NCBI GenBank assembly: GCA_003152595.1
Contig: PMAM01000276.1
Coordinates: 1-5,026, forward strand
Source of the DNA: Acidobacterium sp.
GTDB taxonomy: Bacteria; Acidobacteriota; Terriglobia; Terriglobales; Acidobacteriaceae
Length of the DNA stretch: 5,026 nucleotides
Direction of reading: 5' to 3'
Position numbers and translations under genes: made by a program. This document shows, piece by piece, positions 1 through 5,026 of this stretch (position 1 is the first letter of the stretch; every line of letters starts with the position of its first letter). The notes under the pieces are model-generated. The model saw nothing but the letters and a program-made list of their open reading frames with translations. It was not told the origin of the DNA and did not search any database.

Positions 1-239
1 ACCCAGGCGCCGGCCGGTTCAAGGCCGCCTACCAGCTCGACGATGACGTCGGCGTCGGAGCGGAGGACCTCGTCGAAATCCTCGGTCCAGATCACGTTGT
101 TCGGGACCCAGTCAACCTTCTTGCGGGTCACGCCGCGGTTGAAGATGTGGGAGAGCGAGAGGGCTTCGGGCTTGAGATCGCAGAGGATGCGCGCAACGGA
201 ACTGCCAACGGTGCCGAATCCGAGGAGGGCGACTTTCAT
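1..239 (-). CDS. hom: Homoserine dehydrogenase, N-terminal fragment (runs off the left edge)
   Basis: The minus strand read from the ATG at 239 gives 79 residues before the window ends. They begin MKVALLGFGTVGSSVARIL, a Rossmann nucleotide-binding start with G7-x-G9-x-x-G12. Residues 62-75 (DADVIVELVGGLEP) match the conserved second stretch of the NAD(P)-binding domain of homoserine dehydrogenase, where the family reads VELIGG. The enzyme reduces aspartate semialdehyde to homoserine in the cytoplasm, at the branch to threonine and methionine. The catalytic domain and any C-terminal ACT domain lie outside the window, so feedback regulation cannot be judged. No ATG or GTG extends the frame upstream before the in-frame stop at 429-431, and no clear Shine-Dalgarno precedes this ATG. 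The gene diverges from the methyltransferase, with 271 bases between the start codons. The main alternative is another NAD-binding dehydrogenase of the same fold, but the VELVGG motif makes hom much the best fit. Confidence 0.9.
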   Translation of the reverse strand, partial: MKVALLGFGTVGSSVARILCDLKPEALSLSHIFNRGVTRKKVDWVPNNVIWTEDFDEVLRSDADVIVELVGGLEPAGAW

Positions 240-271
240 GAGATCAGGGTACAGGGTGGAGGAGCCAAAGG

Positions 272-362
272 CGAGCAGAACGACGAGCGGAAGGACGAGC
301 AGAAAAACGAGTGGAAGAGCGAGCAAAGAGGCGAGCGGAACAACGAGTGGCGAGCGGGAAGG
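272..362 (+). repeat. 12-bp tandem repeat array, left arm (consensus CGAGCGGAARRA)
   Basis: CGAG recurs at 272, 284, 296, 308, 320, 332 and 344, exactly 12 bases apart, and again at 351 after a shortened 7-base unit. Example units are CGAGCAGAACGA (272), CGAGCGGAAGGA (284), CGAGTGGAAGAG (308) and CGAGCGGAACAA (332). A degenerate unit containing GAGCC lies just before, at 261-271. Divergence between units implies an old array, or selection on the core and not the whole unit. It ends about 90 bases upstream of hom on the hom-coding side. Confidence 0.85.
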
Positions 363-390
363 AAGCCGGGTTGTATGACTCAGCTGCTTC

Positions 391-462
391 GTTCTCTGCT
401 CAATTGGTTGCGCGGTTTTCGGCTCGCTTCATCACTCGCCTTTTCGCTCGCTTCCAGGCTCG
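391..462 (-). repeat. 12-bp tandem repeat array, right arm, opposite orientation
   Basis: On the plus strand CTCG recurs at 423, 435, 447 and 459, again exactly 12 bases apart. Read on the minus strand the units are CGAGCCTGGAAG, CGAGCGAAAAGG, CGAGTGATGAAG and CGAGCCGAAAAC, followed by two degenerate units, CGCGCAACCAAT and TGAGCAGAGAAC. These are the same unit as the left arm in inverse orientation. For example, 331-349 matches the complement of 433-451 at 15 of 19 positions, which would allow a long imperfect hairpin or cruciform with an 83-base loop. Confidence 0.8.
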
Positions 463-481
463 CCTTTTGCTTTCCTCCCAC

Positions 482-487
482 TACAAT
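482..487 (+). promoter_or_regulatory. Possible -10 box for the methyltransferase gene
   Basis: TACAAT at 482-487 matches the sigma-70 -10 consensus TATAAT at five of six positions and lies 23 bases before the GTG start, which would give a leader of roughly 18 bases. No good TTGACA-like -35 box sits 16-18 bases upstream, because that position falls in the right-arm 12-bp repeat. The call is therefore tentative. Confidence 0.3.
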
Positions 488-500
488 CAACGTTTGGTTC

Positions 501-507
501 AGGAGAG
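501..507 (+). promoter_or_regulatory. Ribosome binding site that fixes the GTG start of the methyltransferase
   Basis: AGGAGAG at 501-507 is a strong Shine-Dalgarno match, with AGGAG ending five bases before the GTG at 511. It is the main reason for choosing this start over the in-frame ATG at 553, which has only a weaker AAGG close upstream. Confidence 0.75.
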
Positions 508-510
508 ATT

Positions 511-1152
511 GTGGGGCTTTTCAGAAAGAAGCTGAAGCAGGAACACAAGGTGATGCTGCAGGCCGAGCGGGCGGCGGGCGCGCAACTGCCGGAGTATCAC
601 CGGGCGACGCCGGAGTGTCCTCACCCGGAGCGGTGGAGCATGTACGACTCGATGACTGCCGAGGTGGAGGTGCTGGAATTTCTGGCGACGCTGGTGACGA
701 CCATCAAGCCGGAGCTGATCGTGGAGACGGGCGCGTTTCTCGGTGTGAGCGCGGTGTGGATGGCGCGTGGCCTGCAGCGCAATGGTTTCGGGCGGATCGT
801 GAGCTGTGAGTTCGATCCGGTGGTATTTGAGAAGGCGAAAACGAAGATTACAGAGTCGGGCGTGGCGGAGTGGATTGAACTGCGGAACGAGTCGAGCCTC
901 ACGATGCAGGTGCCTGGGACGATCGATCTGTTCTATAGCGACAGCGATCTGGAGATTCGAGAGCAGGAGGTGCGGCGGTATCTGCCGCAGATGCGGCCGA
1001 CGGGGCTGATCCTGATGCACGACGCCAGCTCGCATCCGGGTGTGGTGCGGGAGGCGGCGTTGCGGCTGGAGGCCGAGGGGCTGATCTCAGTGGTGCTACT
1101 GCCGACGCCGCGGGGGCTGGTGCTGGCGCAGAAGCGGGAAGGGCGGAGGTAA
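511..1152 (+). CDS. Class I SAM-dependent methyltransferase, substrate unknown
   Basis: The 213-residue product looks like a soluble cytoplasmic Rossmann-fold methyltransferase of the small O-methyltransferase-like type (Methyltransf_24 kind). SAM-binding motif I is at residues 71-85 (VETGAFLGVSAVWMA, with E72, G74 and G78). The next strand ends in the acidic residue expected to hold the SAM ribose (VSCEFDP, E100). The motif IV region is IDLFYSDSD at 138-146, followed by LILMHDAS at 166-173. The first 50 residues are charged and helical, with no signal peptide or membrane segment. Start: GTG at 511 with a good ribosome binding site; an ATG at 553 would remove 14 residues. It ends in TAA at 1150-1152, converging on the GH13 gene. 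It diverges from hom, and neither neighbour suggests a substrate. Family assignment is firm; methyl acceptor and pathway are not recognisable. Confidence 0.85.
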   Translation: MGLFRKKLKQEHKVMLQAERAAGAQLPEYHRATPECPHPERWSMYDSMTAEVEVLEFLATLVTTIKPELIVETGAFLGVSAVWMARGLQRNGFGRIVSCEFDPVVFEKAKTKITESGVAEWIELRNESSLTMQVPGTIDLFYSDSDLEIREQEVRRYLPQMRPTGLILMHDASSHPGVVREAALRLEAEGLISVVLLPTPRGLVLAQKREGRR

Positions 1153-1160
1153 AGCGAGTT

Positions 1161-1202
1161 GGTAGCCGGTAGCCGGTAGCCGGTAGCCTGGAGCCTGGAG
1201 CG
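1161..1202 (+). repeat. 7-bp tandem repeat (GGTAGCC)
   Basis: Four perfect copies of GGTAGCC fill 1161-1188, followed by TGGAGCC (1189-1195) and TGGAGCG (1196-1202), giving six units of one heptamer. The array begins eight bases after the methyltransferase stop codon and lies wholly between the two convergent genes. A period of seven is not a codon multiple, which fits non-coding DNA. Such arrays can change length by slippage. Confidence 0.85.
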
Positions 1203-1208
1203 GGTTCT

Positions 1209-1239
1209 TGCCCGGGTCTCAAAAGCGAAACCCGGGGCA
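1209..1239. terminator. GC-rich hairpin between convergent genes, possible bidirectional terminator
   Basis: CCCGGGT at 1211-1217 pairs with ACCCGGG at 1230-1236. After one mismatch, TC (1219-1220) pairs with GA (1227-1228), leaving a six-base loop, AAAAGC. The base of the stem can extend through TG/CA with G1237 bulged. A third CCCGGG at 1240-1245 can form a rival hairpin with 1231-1236. The hairpin sits about 57 bases past the methyltransferase stop and 8-10 bases past the GH13 stop, a sensible position for a terminator for both strands. Neither side has a T-run, so it is not a classic intrinsic terminator; it could equally be a dispersed palindromic repeat or an mRNA 3'-end stabiliser. Confidence 0.4.
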
Positions 1240-1246
1240 CCCGGGA

Positions 1247-4200
1247 TCAGTTGGTGCGCTCTGTGGTGGATGGGACGGGTTCGTCTTCTGACCGGCCTGG
1301 TTCTTCTGCAGGAGCAGATCCTGTCAAGCTTTTTTCGGTAGTAGTTGCATTCGGTTGCAGGAGCTTGTCGAGACGGTAGCCCGATTGTGCGGCGGCGGCG
1401 GTGGCTTCGTCGATCCGGCCTTCGAGGGCGCGGAGGGTGATCCTTGTGGCTGAGGATTTGGCGGAAGGATCCTTTTCGGCGGCGACGATGAGCTGCGGCA
1501 GAACGGACCACCAGAGCAGCTGCTCGTGGGCTTCCTTATTGAAGTAGCGATGGCCCTGCGCGGTGTGAAGACCGGTGAGCCAGACGGTGTCGGGGTCGTC
1601 CCACGAGAGGAGCGGCTGAGTGGTGGAGGGCAGCGGGCGCTGGGGCGCGGCGATGAGGATATGGACGCGGGCGGCGGCGCGGTAGGCAGAGTTGGCGTCG
1701 AGGCCGAGGGGCTGGAAGGCATCGGCGAGGGCGAAGCGGAAGTAGAGTCTGTCGAACGTTTCGCCAGGATTCCGCGTCGATGGGAGCGCGTCGATCAAGG
1801 CACGCACGAGACACCAGGCAACGACGGGGGCGAGGACGGTGACGGCTTCGGTCTGGGGGCTGTAGCTGGGCAGGACCAGGCGGGCTTCGGAGGGCCAGCT
1901 GCGGTTAAAGGCCTTTTCGAGGTTGGGGAGTTTCTCGGTAGCGGCGAGGAGTTGGTGGTAGTGCTCGCGTGCGGTGCGGGCTGGGTCGGTGGGGGTTTGC
2001 GCTGCGGCGGGCTGCGGAGTTTTGGGTTCGAGTGCTGCGGGCTCAGTCGCTGCAGGTGAAGCCTGGCGGCCGGGTGTTGTGGCGGGTTCAGCAGGTTGCG
2101 GTGCGGCGGTGAGTTTGAGGGCGTCGAACGCGGCCAGGAAGAAGCGCTCGGCATTTTTTTCGAGCCCGGCGAGGGTTTCTTCGCAGCTGCAGGGGGCCTG
2201 ATGCGCGCCGGGGAGACGCACGGTACCATCGGCGGCTTCGGCTTCGATGATGTCGGAGAAGCAACGGAGCGTGTCGCAATGGAGGGCGGTGCGCAGCGCG
2301 TCATGCACGGGGCGGAGCTTGAATTTGGCGAGGGCGTCGTCGAGGCTCCAGACGCCGGTGCCGTTGAGGTCGGAGCAGAGCGCGTCCCAGGGGTAGTCGA
2401 CGGTGGGGATCATCTCGCGCCAGTTTTGCAGCACATGGTACTGGTAGGCGTGGAGGTCGAGGCGGAGGCCGCGTTCGCGAATCTCGCCGGCGCGGCGGAG
2501 GTAGTGCAGGTGGGTGGCGTTGTCGTGATACGCGAGGACGGCGTCGTGTCCGCCGGGGAGCGCGAGCGCTTCGTGAAGCTGGGTGCTGTAGAGGGAGCCG
2601 GTGTTTTTGTCGGTGCGGAACGAGGAACGGTGGAGGGTGCCTGAGGTGTTGGCGTATTTGTTGTGGTAGACGACGAGGGCACTCTGATTGCCGGCGCGAT
2701 TGGACCAGGCGAAGACGTTTTCGTCGACAGTGCCGTTGTCGAGCCAGAAGTCGAAGAGGGCGAAGTTGGCGCTCTCGGTGAAGACGTGGCGGTTTTTGAG
2801 CAGCGGCGCGATCTCCCGCATGTGGCGGTCGACGAGGGGCTGGTTCGGGTTCTCCTCATAACGGGGGCGCTTGTATTCCATACCGTACTTTTCGGTGAAG
2901 GCTTCAACCTGGCCGTGGCCGAACATGGGGAGGCCTGGAAGGGTAGCCATCATGGTGCAGACGCCGAAATATTTATCGCCGGTGCCGAACTGGTCAATCG
3001 CCGTGCGCTCATCGGGATTGCTCATAAAGTTGACGTAGCGCTTGAGGATGTCGGGATCGAACTCGACGGTGTTCTTGATGACGGAGCGGTACTTGGCGTT
3101 TTCCTCGTCGCGGAGCATGTTCATGAAGGCGCTGTTGTAGACGCGGTGCATGCCGAGAGTGCGAACGAAGTAGCCCTCCATGAGCCAGAAGGCTTCGGCG
3201 AGCAGGAGCGTGCCGGGGACTTCGGCGGCGACGCGGTCGACGACTTCGCGCCAGAACTCATTGGGCATGGCGCGGTCGAATTCTTCCTGGGTCATGGCAA
3301 ATTCGGCGCGTGAGGGGATGGATCCACCACTGCCGGGGAGCGGAAACCAGAGACGCTGGACGTGGCGGCGGGCGAGGGTCATGGCCGCGTCGAAACGGAT
3401 GATGGGGAACAGGCGCGCGACGTAGAGGATGGTCTGGATGACCTGCTCGCGGACATCGGCGCGGAGGTAGTTGAGCTGCGCGGTGTCATTCCAGGGGAAG
3501 CTGGTGCCGTCGTTGCCGTGGTAGACGTACTGGGTGTGGCCGGAGTGGTTATCGCGGCGCTGGAAGACGACGGCGGCGTCGGACTGGTCGTAGTAGTGGT
3601 CCTCGATTTTGATTTCGACGCGGCCGTCGGGGGAGAGGTCGGGGCCATTGAAGTTGTAAGAGGGCCAGGGGCGGTCGGGCCGGGAGAGAAACCACTCCGG
3701 GTGCTCAACGACCCAGGGGGAGTCGATGCCCATGTGGTTGGGGACCATATCAGAGGCGAGGCGGAGGCCGTGGCGGGCGGCGCGGTCGCGCAGATTGCGG
3801 TAGGCGTGATCGCCGCCGAGGTCGTCGGCGATGCGGTAGTCGAAGAGCGAGTAGGCGGAGGCAACAGCATCCTGCTGACCGCGCATGTGCTTGATGCGCT
3901 CGGAGGCGCGGGAGCGCTCCCAGAGACCGATGAGCCAGAGGGCGTTGAGGCCGCGGTTGGCGAGGGTCTGGAGTTCTTCGTCGGGAACCTGGTCGAGGCG
4001 TTCAATGGGGCGGCCGTACTGGCGGGAAAGCTGGGCGAGCCAGACGTAGGTGCTTTTGGCGATCATGACGACGTTGGGCATCCAGTCCTGATCGGGGCTG
4101 AAGCGCTCGTACTCGATGTCGCCTGGGTGTATGGAGCGGAAGTCGGGGACTTCGGAGTGGTGCGTGTCGCTGAGCGGGGCGTGCCAGCGGTGCGCGTCGG

Positions 4201-4978
4201 TGGGGTGGAAGCGCATCCAGATGGCGACTTCTTCTTCTTTGAGGACGTCGGCGGCGAGGAGGATTTTCCTGAAGCTTTCCCCGAGATAGTCGGCCCAATT
4301 ATCACGAATCCAGGCAAGTTGGCCGCTGAGAGAATCGGGTGCGGCCTGCATGGGGGCGATGAGGAGGTCGAGCAGATTGCCGCGGCCCATGCCGGTTGCG
4401 GGGCGAGTGGCGAAGTAGCTGCCGAGCTGCGTCGTCACTTCCTTGTAGGCGGTGCTTTGGGCGAGCTTCGTGTCGTCGTAAAGCTCGCGGAAGGGGTGGA
4501 AAGCGGGGTTCTGGTTGGCGAGCCAGAGGAGCATCAGCTCTTCGAGGACGGCTTCGCGATGCTGGAGACCTTCGGTGGAGTGGTCGAGCCAGCGGTCGAG
4601 GGAGACTTCGCCGCGATAGATGGCAACGTTGGGGAATTCCTGAACGAAAGTGCGGAGGAGGCGCTCGACGTTGTCGTCGCCGACGCGTCGGGAGAACCAA
4701 TGCAGTGCGGCCTGGCTAACCTGGGGGTCGCGGCTCTGGCGATAGCGGGCGACGATGGCGTGGCTGATCTCGTCGATGAGGCCCATAGCAAAGAGCGCGC
4801 CGGGGTGGATGGGATCGAGTCCGGCAGCGGTGCGGACCTCGGTCATGCGGTAGGCGAGTTCGCGACAGGAGGCGAGGTCGGCAAAGATGACGTTGCCGAC
4901 GAAGTTGAAGAGGGTGTCGCTGACCTGGTAGCGGTCGCGGACCTCACGCGCAATGTGGAATTCCATCATTTGGTTCAT
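1247..4978 (-). CDS. Large multi-domain GH13 (alpha-amylase clan) protein, cytoplasmic, specificity unknown
   Basis: The 1,243-residue product has four parts: an alpha-helical N-terminal region (about 1-310), a GH13 (beta/alpha)8 barrel with C-terminal beta domain (about 315-860), a Pro/Ala-rich linker (about 955-1000), and a helical C-terminal region (about 1001-1204) with an acidic Pro/Ser/Thr tail. GH13 motifs appear in order: region I DMVPNH (410-415), region II IIRFDAAMT (526-534, nucleophile D530), region III LLLAEAFW (591-598, acid/base E595), region IV NFMSNPDE (650-657, D656). Domain B carries PWNDTAQLNY (495-504). Region IV has P655 where most GH13 enzymes have His. There is no signal peptide, so it probably acts inside the cell on alpha-glucan or an alpha-glucoside; hydrolase versus transglycosylase cannot be decided. 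An in-frame TAA directly precedes the ATG at 4978, so the start cannot lie further upstream. M4 or M5 are alternatives; none has a clear Shine-Dalgarno. It is far longer than ordinary 450-650-residue amylases. Confidence 0.9.
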   Translation of the reverse strand: MNQMMEFHIAREVRDRYQVSDTLFNFVGNVIFADLASCRELAYRMTEVRTAAGLDPIHPGALFAMGLIDEISHAIVARYRQSRDPQVSQAALHWFSRRVGDDNVERLLRTFVQEFPNVAIYRGEVSLDRWLDHSTEGLQHREAVLEELMLLWLANQNPAFHPFRELYDDTKLAQSTAYKEVTTQLGSYFATRPATGMGRGNLLDLLIAPMQAAPDSLSGQLAWIRDNWADYLGESFRKILLAADVLKEEEVAIWMRFHPTDAHRWHAPLSDTHHSEVPDFRSIHPGDIEYERFSPDQDWMPNVVMIAKSTYVWLAQLSRQYGRPIERLDQVPDEELQTLANRGLNALWLIGLWERSRASERIKHMRGQQDAVASAYSLFDYRIADDLGGDHAYRNLRDRAARHGLRLASDMVPNHMGIDSPWVVEHPEWFLSRPDRPWPSYNFNGPDLSPDGRVEIKIEDHYYDQSDAAVVFQRRDNHSGHTQYVYHGNDGTSFPWNDTAQLNYLRADVREQVIQTILYVARLFPIIRFDAAMTLARRHVQRLWFPLPGSGGSIPSRAEFAMTQEEFDRAMPNEFWREVVDRVAAEVPGTLLLAEAFWLMEGYFVRTLGMHRVYNSAFMNMLRDEENAKYRSVIKNTVEFDPDILKRYVNFMSNPDERTAIDQFGTGDKYFGVCTMMATLPGLPMFGHGQVEAFTEKYGMEYKRPRYEENPNQPLVDRHMREIAPLLKNRHVFTESANFALFDFWLDNGTVDENVFAWSNRAGNQSALVVYHNKYANTSGTLHRSSFRTDKNTGSLYSTQLHEALALPGGHDAVLAYHDNATHLHYLRRAGEIRERGLRLDLHAYQYHVLQNWREMIPTVDYPWDALCSDLNGTGVWSLDDALAKFKLRPVHDALRTALHCDTLRCFSDIIEAEAADGTVRLPGAHQAPCSCEETLAGLEKNAERFFLAAFDALKLTAAPQPAEPATTPGRQASPAATEPAALEPKTPQPAAAQTPTDPARTAREHYHQLLAATEKLPNLEKAFNRSWPSEARLVLPSYSPQTEAVTVLAPVVAWCLVRALIDALPSTRNPGETFDRLYFRFALADAFQPLGLDANSAYRAAARVHILIAAPQRPLPSTTQPLLSWDDPDTVWLTGLHTAQGHRYFNKEAHEQLLWWSVLPQLIVAAEKDPSAKSSATRITLRALEGRIDEATAAAAQSGYRLDKLLQPNATTTEKSLTGSAPAEEPGRSEDEPVPSTTERTN

Positions 4979-5026
4979 TTAGACGCGGATTTAGTGGTGC
5001 GCCTTTGCCAGAGGGCATTTTATTCG
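4979..5026 (-). promoter_or_regulatory. Upstream leader of the GH13 gene with a possible -10 box
   Basis: Read on the minus strand, TAAAAT (5022 to 5017) matches the -10 consensus at five of six positions and lies 38 bases before the ATG. Its -35 partner would fall beyond the window. No Shine-Dalgarno is visible between it and the start codon, so translation may depend on a weak site or on a short leader. No other gene is visible in this stretch. Confidence 0.25.

Larger units (their letters stand above)
240..510. other. Divergent intergenic spacer with oppositely oriented 12-bp arrays
   Basis: This 271-base spacer separates the starts of hom (minus) and the methyltransferase (plus), so it must carry both promoters. 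Its left half is purine-rich on the plus strand (GAGC/GGAA motifs) and its right half pyrimidine-rich (GCTCGC/TTCC motifs), because two arrays of the same 12-bp unit lie in opposite orientation. All three frames stay open for long stretches across the arrays because a 12-bp period is a whole number of codons. The resulting peptides are low-complexity (for example DERK/DEQK/NEWK or TSGR/TSRK) and have no credible start or ribosome binding site, so I do not call a gene here. Confidence 0.75.

Noticed and set aside
240..428. In-frame upstream extension of hom through the repeats, which would add a Leu/Val-rich hydrophobic segment
   Set aside because: The hom frame is open back to a TGA at 429-431 and translates the repeat as a membrane-like Leu/Val/Pro stretch, but it has no ATG or GTG and no ribosome binding site. 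Homoserine dehydrogenase starts at the Rossmann strand, as the ATG at 239 does.
272..462. CRISPR array
   Set aside because: The repeats are 12-bp back-to-back units without spacers, degenerate and inverted halfway, with no cas genes nearby.
147..809. Long plus-strand open frame crossing hom, the repeat spacer and the methyltransferase start
   Set aside because: It is antisense to hom, reads the 12-bp repeat as charged low-complexity peptide, and then overlaps the methyltransferase in another frame. It stays open because the repeat period is a multiple of three. No ribosome binding site or family motif is seen.
499..1035. Minus-strand open frame antisense to the methyltransferase
   Set aside because: The Arg/His/Leu-rich translation is typical of the complement of a GC-rich gene, while the plus-strand frame has clear SAM-binding motifs and a good ribosome binding site.
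1526..3313. Several plus-strand open frames of 177-216 codons antisense to the GH13 gene
   Set aside because: They are shadows of a GC-rich coding region: the translations are Gly/Glu/Val/Ala-rich with no motifs, and the opposite strand carries an unbroken GH13 frame with all four conserved regions.
4944..5018. A 24-codon minus-strand frame (MPSGKGAPLN...) overlapping the GH13 start, a possible regulatory leader peptide
   Set aside because: Its ATG has no Shine-Dalgarno and overlaps the candidate -10 box, so it may not even be transcribed. Nothing in its sequence suggests attenuation.

Overview
This 5,026-base, GC-rich window holds one gene fragment and two complete protein genes. The sequence suggests a free-living bacterium, probably a soil Acidobacteriota (Terriglobia-like). 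That assignment rests on overall composition, the look of the proteins and the palindromic intergenic DNA, recalled from memory and not tested by any search. I saw no rRNA, tRNA, CRISPR array, insertion sequence or phage gene.

Layout. Bases 1-239, minus strand, carry the N-terminal 79 codons of homoserine dehydrogenase (hom), which runs off the left edge. Bases 240-510 are a non-coding spacer between two divergent genes. The spacer holds a 12-bp-period tandem array with units in one orientation on its left half (about 272-362) and in the opposite orientation on its right half (about 391-462). Bases 511-1152, plus strand, encode a class I SAM-dependent methyltransferase of unknown substrate, starting at GTG behind a good Shine-Dalgarno. 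Bases 1153-1246 are a short convergent spacer with a 7-bp tandem repeat and a GC-rich hairpin that may act as a two-way terminator. Bases 1247-4978, minus strand, encode a 1,243-residue cytoplasmic multi-domain protein of the alpha-amylase clan (GH13). Bases 4979-5026 are its upstream leader.

How the genes relate. No two of the genes form an operon: the first pair diverges and the second pair converges. hom is core amino-acid metabolism (aspartate family), the methyltransferase cannot be assigned a pathway, and the large GH13 protein is probably concerned with intracellular alpha-glucan or another alpha-glucoside. Nothing shows that the three work together.

The most notable observations are the GH13 protein, which keeps the catalytic Asp, Glu and Asp but has Pro where most GH13 enzymes have the region IV His, with large flanking helical domains, and the oppositely oriented 12-bp arrays in the hom/methyltransferase spacer. 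I found no convincing new multi-gene system.
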